From: CAWAQA01 sp963784065
Lineage (GTDB): Bacteria > Acidobacteriota > Vicinamibacteria > Vicinamibacterales > UBA2999
DNA length: 64,000 bases
Assembly: GCA_963784065.1 (NCBI GenBank)
Contig: CAWAQA010000005.1
Location: forward strand, 434,001 to 498,000
Direction of reading: 5' to 3'
Below the pieces are notes generated by a model. It made no database searches, was not told the origin of the DNA, and saw only the letters and a program-made list of their open reading frames with translations. Positions 19,265 through 27,321 of this stretch are shown one piece after another. Each line of letters starts with the position of its first letter. Within the stretch, counting starts at the first letter, position 1. Made by a program: the position numbers and the translations under genes.

Positions 19265-19325
19265 ACCACAGAGGCGCAGCGACACAGAGAAAACGCCACC
19301 TCTGTGCCTCTGGGTCTCTGTGGCC
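19265..19325. repeat. CACAGAGG-type imperfect palindrome, copy 2
   Basis: Arms CCACAGAGGCGCAG and CCTCTGTGCCTCTG with a final TCTCTGTGG mirror the copy at 288-353. It lies in the gap between atpB and the convergent SpoIIE-type phosphatase gene, and may serve as a hairpin terminator for both. An RLKPEA palindrome half (ACCGGCTTCAGCCGGCT) follows at 19375-19392. Confidence 0.7.
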
Positions 19326-19399
19326 CGTCGCGATCAACGGTTTCGATTGAGTGCGGAACTCCGGGCACTCGTAGACCGGCTTCAGCCGGCTCGAAGGAT

Positions 19400-21199
19400 C
19401 TACCGCGTCATCTTGACGGCGACCGCGGTCATGTCGTCGTTCTGCGGCTCGCTGCCGCGGAACGCGTTGGCCGCGTCGAAGATGGCGTCCACGATCTCGC
19501 GCGCGGTGCGGGTTCGGTTGTCGCGCACGACGTCGCAGAGGCGCCGCGCGCCGAACTCGTTGCCCGAGTGGTTGACCGCCTCGAAAATGCCGTCGGTGCA
19601 GAACACGAAGATGTCGTTGGGGTGAAGATCGATCGACTTCTCGTCGTAGGTCACACCGGGAAACGAACCGAGCGGCACCCCCGGGAGCTCGATCTGCCCG
19701 CACTCCTCTCCTGAGCACCGGATCGGATACGGCAGCCCGGAGTTGGACAGCGTCAGCGTCTTGCTCTGAAAGTCGAAGAACGCGTAGCAGAGCGTGCAGT
19801 AGTACTCCTCGAGCTGCCGCTCGTGCAGGATGGTGTTCATCGCCTGCAACACGCCCGACACGCTGAACCGGTCAGGCGTATAGCGGCGGCGCATCGTCCG
19901 CGAGCGCACCAGCTCGGCGGCAAACGCGCCGTAGAGCGCCGCTGGCGCCCCCTTGCCCGACACGTCGCCGACGGCGACCACGAGCGTGTTGGCCTCGGGC
20001 GCGAGGAAATCGTGGATGTCGCCTCCGAGCTCGCGCGCCGACGCAAAGCGCCCGGCGACGTCGGCATCGGGCAGGCGCGTTGGCAGCTCGTTGGGCAGCA
20101 ACGCGGCCTGCACGCGCTGGGCGAAGCGCAACTCCTTCTCGATCCGTTCCTCGTTGCGCCGTACTTGTTCGTAGAGTCTCGCGTTCTCGATGGCCACGGC
20201 AGCCTGGCTCGCCAGCAGCGTCATCAGCTCCCGGTGTTCCTTGGTGAACGCATTCAGCTCAGGGCTCTCGAGGTCGAAGACGCCGATGCAACGGTCCTTG
20301 ATGAGCATCGGAACGACGAGCTCCGAGCGGGCGTCCTCAACGAGGTTGATGTAGCGAGGATCCTGGGAGACGTCCGCCACGAGGACCGGTTCCCGGTGTT
20401 GCGCCGCCCAGCCGACGAGACCCTCGCCGAGCTTCAGGTTCTTGACCGTCGCGTCCTTGCCGTAGCGGACGGCGAGCTTCATCTCGAGCTCCTGCGTCGC
20501 GTCGTTGAGCAGGAGGATGCCGAACGTCCGGTAGTCCACCAGGCGTTTCGTGAGGTTCGCGATGCGCGTCAGCAACGCGTCGAGATCGAGGATCGACGAC
20601 ATCTCACGGCCGATCTCGGCCAGCGCCTCGAGCGTGTCGATGTGCAGCCGCTCGGATTCGAACAGCCGCGCGTTCTCGATCGCCACGGCGACGTGCGCCG
20701 CGAACTGGCGCAGCAGCGCCTCGTCCTGGCTCGTGAAGGCGCCTTCGACCTCGTTCAACAGATTGAGCGCGCCGATGACCTTGCCCTTGCGCCGCAGCGG
20801 CACGGCGAGCTGCGAGAGCATGTTCCTCAGCGGTCCCCTGTAACGCGGCTCGCGGCGGATGTCGTTCACGAGAATCGGCCGCCCCTCTTCGACCGCCGCG
20901 CCCACGACTCCCTGCCCCACGCTCAACCGCATGTTCGGCGAGGCGCCGCCCGGATACCCGACGGCGTACGCGATGCGCAGCTCCTTGCGCTTGTCGTCGA
21001 GCAGGTAGACCGAGAACGCGCTGAAGCGCGTCAGCCGTGCGATGAGCTGCGGGATCTTGGCGAGCAGTTCCTCGAGGTCGAGTACGGACGTGACCTCGCG
21101 GCCGAGCTCGAAGAGCGTGGACAGCAGCTCCGTATCGGTCGGCGTGCGGACGCCAGGCGCCCGCTTGTCATCCTGCGGGGTTGGGGTGGGGTCGCTCAT
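19400..21199 (-). CDS. GAF-GAF-SpoIIE (PP2C) serine phosphatase
   Basis: This intact soluble protein of 599 residues has two tandem GAF domains (about residues 35-180, with YLLDDKRKELRIAYAVGYPG and QLAVPLRRKGKVIGALNLLN; and 205-365, with VVPMLIKDRCIGVFDLESPE), a coiled-coil linker (RRNEERIEKELRFAQRVQAA) and a C-terminal SpoIIE/RsbU phosphatase domain (ELGGDIHDFLAP, VVAVGDVSGKGAPAALYG, FCTDGIFEAVN, NDDMTAVAVKM). The catalytic aspartates are kept. It likely reverses phosphorylation of an STAS-domain anti-anti-sigma factor in response to GAF ligands; no such partner is nearby. ATG 21199 is chosen as the first start with a natural N-terminus. Confidence 0.85.
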   Translation of the reverse strand: MSDPTPTPQDDKRAPGVRTPTDTELLSTLFELGREVTSVLDLEELLAKIPQLIARLTRFSAFSVYLLDDKRKELRIAYAVGYPGGASPNMRLSVGQGVVGAAVEEGRPILVNDIRREPRYRGPLRNMLSQLAVPLRRKGKVIGALNLLNEVEGAFTSQDEALLRQFAAHVAVAIENARLFESERLHIDTLEALAEIGREMSSILDLDALLTRIANLTKRLVDYRTFGILLLNDATQELEMKLAVRYGKDATVKNLKLGEGLVGWAAQHREPVLVADVSQDPRYINLVEDARSELVVPMLIKDRCIGVFDLESPELNAFTKEHRELMTLLASQAAVAIENARLYEQVRRNEERIEKELRFAQRVQAALLPNELPTRLPDADVAGRFASARELGGDIHDFLAPEANTLVVAVGDVSGKGAPAALYGAFAAELVRSRTMRRRYTPDRFSVSGVLQAMNTILHERQLEEYYCTLCYAFFDFQSKTLTLSNSGLPYPIRCSGEECGQIELPGVPLGSFPGVTYDEKSIDLHPNDIFVFCTDGIFEAVNHSGNEFGARRLCDVVRDNRTRTAREIVDAIFDAANAFRGSEPQNDDMTAVAVKMTR

Positions 21200-21306
21200 C
21201 AAGGCACAAGGCTCGAAGCACAAGGCTCAGGGTTCAAAGCACAGCGGGACATATTGGTTGTGCTTCGTGCCGTGTGCGTTGAGCGGGGAGCGCTGCCGAG
21301 CCCGAT

Positions 21307-21312
21307 TATACT
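21307..21312 (+). promoter_or_regulatory. -10-like TATACT box, 10 nt before the fabZ start
   Basis: TATACT lies 10 nt before ATG 21323; the stretch between is CG-rich and has no Shine-Dalgarno. No clear -35 is seen at normal spacing. Confidence 0.4.
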
Positions 21313-21322
21313 GGACGCCTCG

Positions 21323-21799
21323 ATGGATTCCCTGACGCTGCCGCTCGACTACAGTGCGATCGAGCGCATCCTGCCGCATCGCTACCCGTTCCTGCTCGTG
21401 GATCGCGTGACAGAGCTCGAGCCCGACAAGCGGATCGTGGGCATCAAGAACGTGTCGCTCAACGAGCGCTACCTCTCGCACCAACCTGGTGAGCGGCCGG
21501 CGCTGCCACCGACGATCCTGACCGAGGCGGTTGCGCAGGTCGGGGCCATCCTCATCCTTTCGAAGGCCGAGAACCGCGAGAAGCTGATCTTCTTCATGGG
21601 AATCGAACGGGTGCGTTATCGGTACCCGGTTTACCCTGGCGATGTGGTCGAGATCGAAGCGCGGGTACGGCGCCTGCGGAGCCGCATGGGTCAGCTGGAC
21701 GGTTTCGCGCGGGTCAACGATCGCGTAGTTGTCAGCGGTACGATGACCTTCGCCCTTGGTCCGCGGTCGAGTGTGGGATCGTTTCTTCCGAACAGCTGA
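21323..21799 (+). CDS. fabZ: 3-hydroxyacyl-ACP dehydratase FabZ
   Basis: This 158-residue hot-dog-fold enzyme dehydrates 3-hydroxyacyl-ACP in fatty acid synthesis. Conserved features are LPHRYPFLLVDRV near residue 20, then SHQPGERPALPPTILTEAVA, where the His corresponds to the catalytic His of the GHFPG loop and the Glu of LTEAVAQ is the second catalytic residue, and MGIERVRYRYPVYPGDVVEI. The substitution of PP for the more common PG before the central helix is a small variation. The frame is intact. It stands alone, without lpxA or other fab genes beside it, and is divergent from the SpoIIE phosphatase gene. Confidence 0.88.
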   Translation: MDSLTLPLDYSAIERILPHRYPFLLVDRVTELEPDKRIVGIKNVSLNERYLSHQPGERPALPPTILTEAVAQVGAILILSKAENREKLIFFMGIERVRYRYPVYPGDVVEIEARVRRLRSRMGQLDGFARVNDRVVVSGTMTFALGPRSSVGSFLPNS

Positions 21800-21924
21800 G
21801 TCCGGCTGAGCCGCGGCACCCAAGTTGCAGCCTCCGGTGGCGAGGCTGTGGCGTGGCGGGCCCTGGCCGCTGGACTGAGCCCGGGGCTGCGAGCCCTGAG
21901 GCCACTGATTGGGAGGGCTGTGAC

Positions 21925-22074
21925 GTGCTCGAAACAATTGCGATCATTCTGATCATCCTCTGGCTGCTTGGGATGGTCAGCGGCTATACGCTCGGCAACT
22001 TCATCTGGATCTTGCTGGTCGTGGCCGTGGTGTTGTTCCTGGTGCGGCTGGTCAGCGGTCGGAGAGTGGTCTGA
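21925..22074 (+). CDS. Lmo0937-family small membrane protein (DUF5670)
   Basis: This 49-residue protein matches the lmo0937 family: LETIAIILIILWLLGMVSGY and TLGNFIWILLVVAVVLFLVR, two hydrophobic helices joined by a short turn, ending in GRR. The function is unknown; members are widespread and often linked to stress. GTG 21925 is the start that gives the normal family N-terminus. The last 23 bp overlap the 3' end of the convergent EamA gene. Confidence 0.7.
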   Translation: MLETIAIILIILWLLGMVSGYTLGNFIWILLVVAVVLFLVRLVSGRRVV

Positions 22075-23029
22075 CCCCGGGTCTGTAAAGACCCGAGCCG
22101 TGCGATTCGGTGGGCACACGTATGGCGGGTCCTTTGGGACCCGCCAGCCCTCGTACCACCGCGATTCCCACCAGCACCATCGCCGACGCGACGACGACGC
22201 GCGGTCCGAACGGCTCGCCCAGCAGCAGCGCTCCTAGAGCGACTGCGATCACCGGATTCACATAGGCATACATCGACACAGTGGACACCGGCAGGTGCTT
22301 CAGCGCGTATACGTACGCGGTGTAGCCGACGAGCGATCCCGCCACGATGAGATAGACCTCCGCGGCCAGGCTGCGCGCGGTGAACGTCAGGCTCCCCCAT
22401 TCGCCGCGGACAGAGGCAAAGGCCAGCATCAGCAGGCCGCCGAAGAGCATCTGCAGCGCCGCGGCGCCGAGCGCGTTCTCCTCGCGCGCGTGACGTTTCG
22501 AGTACGACGACCCGAGCGCCCACCCGATGCAGGCGACCTGCAGAGCGACGAGCCCCACGGCAAACTGTTTCCCCAATTCGCCCCCGGCGGTCAGTTCCGG
22601 CCACACGAGCGCGACGATCCCGGTGAACCCGATGAGGAGGCCGACGAGCACACGGCGGGTGAAACGCTCGCCGCCAGGAGAGACCGACTCGATGGCGGCC
22701 ATCCAGAATGGACCCGAGGCGACCACGACCGCCGCGATGCCGCTCGGCACCCACTGCTCCGCCCAGATGACCCCGCCATTGCCGAGGCAAATCATCAGGA
22801 ACCCGAGCAGCGTCAGGCCGCCCCAATGCGCACGTGCAGGCAGCCGCTCACCGCGCATGCGAAGGATCACGGCGAGCGCCGCGCCAGCGATGACATAGCG
22901 GATCCCGCCGACGAGGCCGGGCGGAATCGTCTCAAGTGCGACGCGGATCCCCAGATAGGTGGTGCCCCAGACGAGGCACACCGCGAGCCACGCCAGGTAG
23001 GCGGAACGCTTCGTGGGGTCGGGTGACAT
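22052..23029 (-). CDS. EamA/DMT-superfamily transporter
   Basis: This intact 325-residue inner-membrane protein has ten predicted helices arranged as two EamA repeats. The first repeat begins AWLAVCLVWGTTYLGIRVAL with the family WG-x-x-Y motif, and the second contains LGSSYSKRH and LVGYTAYVYALKHLPVSTV. The C-terminal helix has LGEPFGPRVVVASAMVLVGI. It may export amino acids or other metabolites; the substrate cannot be told. The C-terminal tail after the last helix (about 25 residues) is unusual and lies in the region that overlaps the Lmo0937 gene. A TACAAT box stands 10 nt before its ATG. Confidence 0.85.
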   Translation of the reverse strand: MSPDPTKRSAYLAWLAVCLVWGTTYLGIRVALETIPPGLVGGIRYVIAGAALAVILRMRGERLPARAHWGGLTLLGFLMICLGNGGVIWAEQWVPSGIAAVVVASGPFWMAAIESVSPGGERFTRRVLVGLLIGFTGIVALVWPELTAGGELGKQFAVGLVALQVACIGWALGSSYSKRHAREENALGAAALQMLFGGLLMLAFASVRGEWGSLTFTARSLAAEVYLIVAGSLVGYTAYVYALKHLPVSTVSMYAYVNPVIAVALGALLLGEPFGPRVVVASAMVLVGIAVVRGLAGPKGPAIRVPTESHGSGLYRPGVRPLSDR

Positions 23030-23039
23030 CGACCCCTGA

Positions 23040-23045
23040 ATTGTA
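23040..23045 (-). promoter_or_regulatory. -10-like TACAAT box, 10 nt before the EamA start
   Basis: On the minus strand TACAAT precedes ATG 23029 by 10 nt without a Shine-Dalgarno. It falls in the 42-bp gap after the diguanylate cyclase gene, so the EamA gene may have its own promoter. Confidence 0.35.
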
Positions 23046-23071
23046 CGTGGCGTAACTAGGAAGGTTGTCGG

Positions 23072-24187
23072 TCAGACAATCGACTCGTGGACCTCGGCGA
23101 TCCGCAGGCAGTTGCGGCCGCCCTGCTTCGCGCGGTAGAGCGCCGCGTCCGCGCGTCCGATGACGCCGAGCAGGTCGGTTTCCCCGGGCATCACGCCGGT
23201 CAGCCCGAAGCTCGCCGTGACGTGCACCACTTCGTCGTTCCACGTCACCGGGTACAGCTCGAGCTCGCGGCGCAGCGTTTCAGCGACGCGCTGCGCGCCT
23301 TCGATCGGCGTGTCCGGCAGGAGGACGAGGAACTCCTCGCCTCCATACCGGCACTTCAGGTCGCTGCCGCGGAGCACGGAGTTCATGCGCTGTCCGACCG
23401 TGGCGAGCACGGCGTCGCCGCACAAGTGGCCCCAGCGGTCGTTGATGTCCTTGAAGCGATCGAGGTCGAACATCAGCAGCGAGAGCGGCAGCTTCGAGCG
23501 GCGGGCCCGCCGCAGCTCCGCGTCCATCACTTCGATCGCATGCTTGCGGTTGACACAGCCGGTCAGCGAGTCGCGCACGCTGTTGTCGCGCACCTCGCGA
23601 AAGAGCTCGGCGTTCTTGAGTGAGACGGCCAGCATGGCGGCCGCCGCCGTCAGGACGCTGCGTTGGTCTTCGGTCAGCGCCGGTTCCGGTGCGACCCCGA
23701 GCACGCCGATCGGCTCGCCACCGACGATCATCGGAAACCTGATGTCGTCGGGCGACTCGGTCGTGGAGGTGAGCGGTTGCATCGGCGTGCCGAGCGACGT
23801 GCGAACCATGGCCCACGACGTCCGGTTGGTCACGAGCGTCGGAAGGTGTTCGGCGGCGGCGTCACGGATCGACTCGAAGTCGAGCGCGCGCGCCAGCGTC
23901 TGCCCGAAGGCCACGAGGCGTTCCATTTCCGTGACGCGCGCATCCGCGTGCCTGGCGTCGGTCGCAGCCGCCGCCGCTTCCGCCCAGGCCTCGTGACGCT
24001 TGCGCTGCTGGTGAAACACGAAGACCGCCGCCAGGATCACGAGCGCCGGCAGGAGGCGGACGCCATGACTCTGGTCCACCTGATGTGCGAGGTCCAGGAT
24101 GTGGCCCAACGCCCCGGAGAAGAGGACGAAGAGGGCCACACCAAGCCCGCCGAGCAGGAAGACATCGTTGCGGCTGATCAGTCGCAT
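23072..24187 (-). CDS. Diguanylate cyclase with two membrane helices and a GAF domain
   Basis: The protein is about 371 residues from ATG 24187: two N-terminal helices (VFLLGGLGVALFVLFSG and LLPALVILAAVFVFH), a GAF-like region (residues about 90-200, PMIVGGEPIGVLGVAPEP) and a C-terminal GGDEF domain. The active site reads GGEEF and is preceded five residues earlier by an RGSD that fits the RxxD inhibitory I-site, so the enzyme should make c-di-GMP and be subject to product inhibition. DLDRFKDINDRWGHLCGD holds the metal-binding Asp. The frame is intact. It is divergent from a hybrid histidine kinase gene, with the intervening region holding the promoter of the latter. Confidence 0.88.
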   Translation of the reverse strand: MRLISRNDVFLLGGLGVALFVLFSGALGHILDLAHQVDQSHGVRLLPALVILAAVFVFHQQRKRHEAWAEAAAAATDARHADARVTEMERLVAFGQTLARALDFESIRDAAAEHLPTLVTNRTSWAMVRTSLGTPMQPLTSTTESPDDIRFPMIVGGEPIGVLGVAPEPALTEDQRSVLTAAAAMLAVSLKNAELFREVRDNSVRDSLTGCVNRKHAIEVMDAELRRARRSKLPLSLLMFDLDRFKDINDRWGHLCGDAVLATVGQRMNSVLRGSDLKCRYGGEEFLVLLPDTPIEGAQRVAETLRRELELYPVTWNDEVVHVTASFGLTGVMPGETDLLGVIGRADAALYRAKQGGRNCLRIAEVHESIV

Positions 24188-24331
24188 TGCTCTGTTGGCA
24201 GGTATCGGCGCCGGACCGATGGTCCTGCAGGGGGGCTGGCGGCGCGAACCGCCTGTCTTTCGAGTCATTTACCGGCGTCGCGAGGCCCCCTGGGAGCTGG
24301 GCCCTGGACCCCGGGAGCCTTTCGTGGAGCC

Positions 24332-24337
24332 TATAAT
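24332..24337 (+). promoter_or_regulatory. Consensus -10 TATAAT, 7 nt before the hybrid kinase start
   Basis: TATAAT is a perfect -10 box. The first in-frame start with a plausible N-terminus is GTG 24345, so transcription would start at the codon itself. The -35 region is poor (CTGGAC is 22 nt away). Confidence 0.5.
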
Positions 24338-24344
24338 CGCTGCG

Positions 24345-25924
24345 GTGTCCTCGCCTTCGAATGCCGCAGCCGAGCGCAGCCATCGCGCCAATGCATTCGC
24401 GCGCCTGTTCGAAGCCGTTCACGAGGGTGTTTACATCGGAGTCGTGGCCAGAGATGCCGGGTCGCGCGGGACCACGCTCGCCGCCAACCCTCATCTCAAG
24501 CTGATCTTCGGCTACGCCGCTGACGTCCCCGAGTCGGGCGTTGACCCCTTCTCCCCCGACCGTTTCGCCGATCCAGCCGCCCGCGCCGCCTTTCTCGAAC
24601 GGCTGCGCGAGGCGGGGACGGTGTCGGACTATCTGCTGCGAATGCAGCGTCTCGATGGAAGCGTCGTCTGGGTGGAGGTCACGGCCCGCGCCGAGGAGGG
24701 GCGCCGCGGGGAGAGGACCCTGCGCGTGGAGTCGCTGGTGCGCGACGTGAGTGAGCGCAAGAAGCTCGACGATCAGTCGCGCGACCTGTACCAGCAGCTC
24801 CTTCAAGCGGAAAAGATGGCTGCGCTCGGCCAGACGATCTCGGGCGTTGCGCACGAGCTGAACAATCCTCTGGCCACCATCCTCAGCTGGGCGGAGCGCC
24901 TCGCGGAAAAACCGCTCGACGATACCGCACGGCGCGGCGTCGATGTGATTCTCGGCGAGGCGGAGCGAGCCGCGCGCATCGTGCGCAACCTGCTGACGTT
25001 CGCCCGCAAGCGTCAATCCACGCGCACGATGATCGAGCTCAACGCGGTCGTGCGCGAGACGCTGACGCTGCGCTCCTACGACCAGCGCCTCATGAACATC
25101 TCCGCTCGTCACGGCCCTCGCCCCCGGGCTGCCGCAGGTCTTCGCCGACGCGCACCAGATCCAGCAGGTCCTGCTGAACCTGATCATCAACGCGGAGCAG
25201 GCGATGCTCACGGCCAACGGCCGCGGCTCGCTCGTGATCCGTACGTGGCACGACGTGGATCGCGACTGTGTCGCCCTCGAGGTCACCGACGACGGCCCTG
25301 GCGTGCCGGTCGATGTGAAGAACAAGATCTTCGATCCGTTCTTCACGACGAAGGAGGTGGGAAAGGGCACGGGGCTCGGGCTGACCGTCGCGTACGCGAT
25401 CGTGCAGGACCACGGCGGCCGGATCCGCGTGGCATCCCCATCACCCGCCGGCGACGGGGGCGAGCGGTCGCGGCGCCACGTTCATCGTGGAGCTGCCGCT
25501 GGCCGCTCCCGAGACGGATGCAGGAGCGGAAACCGCTGCTCCTTCGATGGAGAACGTACGCGGAGCATCGGTGCTGCTGGTCGAGGACGATACCGCGCTG
25601 GCGACGGCGGTGGCGGAATCGCTGACGGAGGCGGGGCTGAGGGTCGATCACGCGGAAGACGGCGAGCAGGCCCTCTCCCGCGTGCGAAACAACTCCTACG
25701 ACCTGGTGATCTGCGACTTGAAGATGCCCAGGGTCGACGGGATGACGCTCTACCGCGCCATGGCCGCGGCGACGCCGGCGCTCTCGCGGCGGGTCATCTT
25801 CGTCACCGGAGACGTCGCCGGCACCGACGCCGAGCGCTTCCTCGACGAAAGCGGCTGCCGCTGGCTCGCCAAGCCATTCCGGCTCGCCGACTTGTTACGC
25901 GCCGTGCGCGAGACCTTGGCGTAA
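24345..25924 (+). CDS. Hybrid histidine kinase: PAS-HisKA-HATPase-REC, two frameshifts
   Basis: The soluble protein has a PAS domain (about residues 20-145, EAVHEGVYIGVV, YLLRMQRLDGSVVWVEVTA), the phosphoacceptor H-box SGVAHELNNPLATIL, and a catalytic domain with NLIINAEQAM (N box), DDGPGVP (G1), FDPFFTTKEVGKGTGLGLTV (F and G2). A C-terminal receiver follows with VLLVEDD, the phosphoacceptor Asp in DLVICDLKMPRVDG, VTGD and AKPF. Shifts of +1 fall near 25105 (before the N box) and 25461 (after G2); joined it is about 525 residues. There is no DNA-binding output, so the phosphate probably passes to another protein. Its 3' end overlaps the sigma-factor gene by 30 bp. Confidence 0.82.
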
Positions 25925-26767
25925 GGGACGACGACGCCGGGCTTCGTGGCGCCGGTGTTGACCTCGGCAGCCGCGGCTGTCGAGCGTGGCCTTCGCCATG
26001 CGCGGCTTCTGCTGGAACTCGAGGATGGCACCACGGAGCGCCTGCATGGCCTCGGCGCGCGGCATCATCGCCTCGAGCGCCTCGCGCAGCCGGCGGATCG
26101 CGCGCGCATGCAGCTGCGACACGCGCGACTCGTTGACACCAATCTCGGCGCCGATCTGCTTCATCGTCGCCTCGCCGTAGTAGTAGAGGCTGATCACCTT
26201 CTGCTCGCGCGGCGGCAGCGTGGCGATCGCGGTGCGGACGCGCTGCGTCGTTTCGTTGCGCTCGTAGGCCATGTCCGGCCGCTCGGGCTCGGACGGGATG
26301 AGCGCCGCGGGCAGAGTCGACTCGTCGAGGTTCTCGTTGTTCGCCATGGGCGAGGTCGATTCGATGGCGTTGATGCGCACGATGGTGCGGCTGAGGCGCT
26401 TCTCATCAGAGCCCATCTTCGCCGCGAGGTCGGCCAGCGACGGCTCGCCGCCGAGCTCACGGCGCAGCTCCTCGCGCGCCGCCTCGAGCTCACGACGCTG
26501 GCGGCGGACGCCGCGCGGCCACGCGTCCTTGCGCAGCGCGTCGATCATGGCGCCACGAATGCGCCGTTCGGCGAAGGTCTCAAACTTGATCCCGCGGTCC
26601 TCGTCGAAGCGGTGGGCAGCGTCGATCAACCCGATCACCCCGTCCTGGACGAGGTCACCGATGTCAATCGAATGGGGCATGGTTGCCGCAACGCGTCGGG
26701 CGAGCTGCTCGACGAAGGGGATGGTGGCAACGACGCGCGGGTTTTGAAGAGCGGTTTGCGGGAACAT
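25895..26767 (-). CDS. FliA/WhiG-type sigma factor (sigma-28 group)
   Basis: This 290-residue alternative sigma factor of the sigma-70 family lacks region 1. Region 2 reads DLVQDGVIGLIDAAHRFDED then FETFAERRIRGAMIDALR; region 3 contains REELRRELGGEPSLADLAA; region 4 has LPPREQKVISLYYYGEATM with the helix-turn-helix IGAEIGVNESRVSQLHARAI. The order and length fit FliA. No flagellar genes are in the window. A GGAGG site stands 9 nt before ATG 26767. The last 40 or so residues (basic, low complexity) overlap the convergent kinase gene and may not be native. A possible sigma-54 promoter lies just upstream. Confidence 0.82.
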   Translation of the reverse strand: MFPQTALQNPRVVATIPFVEQLARRVAATMPHSIDIGDLVQDGVIGLIDAAHRFDEDRGIKFETFAERRIRGAMIDALRKDAWPRGVRRQRRELEAAREELRRELGGEPSLADLAAKMGSDEKRLSRTIVRINAIESTSPMANNENLDESTLPAALIPSEPERPDMAYERNETTQRVRTAIATLPPREQKVISLYYYGEATMKQIGAEIGVNESRVSQLHARAIRRLREALEAMMPRAEAMQALRGAILEFQQKPRMAKATLDSRGCRGQHRRHEARRRRPLRQGLAHGA

Positions 26768-26793
26768 CAGTGAGAACCTCCGTTCCCTTCTAA

Positions 26794-26809
26794 GGCAACC
26801 GCAATACCA
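26794..26809 (-). promoter_or_regulatory. Candidate sigma-54 (-24/-12) promoter of the FliA-type gene
   Basis: On the minus strand TGGTAT-N5-TTGCC has the invariant GG and GC ten nt apart, as in TGGCAC-N5-TTGCA. Transcription would start about 12 nt downstream, leaving a short leader that holds the GGAGG site. An NtrC-type activator gene lies about 1 kb away. Confidence 0.35.
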
Positions 26810-27075
26810 AGCCGAGAGAGGCGCATCGGGCAAGTGCGCACCAGCTCCGCTAACGTTACGTAAATTACTGAATTTGCACGGTTTGTGTCGATCGACTGGG
26901 ACCAGTGAGTGGACGCGAGCAAAAAGCGAAGTTTGGGCCGAATCGTCAGAGGATTGGCGATCCGGGTGTCGGACCCGCCAGAATCCTGACAGGGTCAATT
27001 ACAGAATTGGGTTGAAATACAGAGGTTGAACGGTCGCGCAGCTGGACCGCGACGTGTGTTCTGTTTGGGACGGGC
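26810..27075. other. Intergenic region without recognised genes
   Basis: This stretch is less GC-rich than its surroundings around 26850-26890 (GTTACGTAAATTACTGAATTT), which may be an upstream control site for the sigma-factor gene. No RNA gene or open frame of interest is seen. Confidence 0.35.
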
Positions 27076-27321
27076 TTAAATGTCGGCCGGCTCTGTCGCG
27101 CTACGAATTTCGCGTGTGGTGCCCATGGCGTCGAGCACGCTCGAGACAACCTGCGCCGCTCGCGCGCGGGCTGCCTCGTCCGGCGCCTTGGCTTCCAGCA
27201 GCTCCGCGTGCGCGAGGATGATCCCGAGCTGGTTGTTCAGCCGGTGGAACAGCACCCGCAGATCGGCCGCGGACGGCGGCACGCGGGGCCCGTGATCGTT
27301 CGCGCGCGAGGAGAGCTTCAC
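27076..27321 (-). CDS. Small stand-alone DHp-like (H-box) protein
   Basis: This 81-residue protein has a central motif VLFHRLNNQLGIILAHAELL that closely resembles the H-box helix of histidine kinases and phosphotransferases (HxLNNxLxxI), with the histidine near residue 26. A second helix follows (ARARAAQVVSSVLDAMGTTRE). No ATPase domain is present. It could be a phosphotransfer or dimerisation protein, possibly using phosphate from a separate kinase. Its ATG overlaps the stop of the upstream HTH gene (ATGA), so the two are translated as a pair. The family assignment rests on the motif only. Confidence 0.5.
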   Translation of the reverse strand: MKLSSRANDHGPRVPPSAADLRVLFHRLNNQLGIILAHAELLEAKAPDEAARARAAQVVSSVLDAMGTTREIRSATEPADI

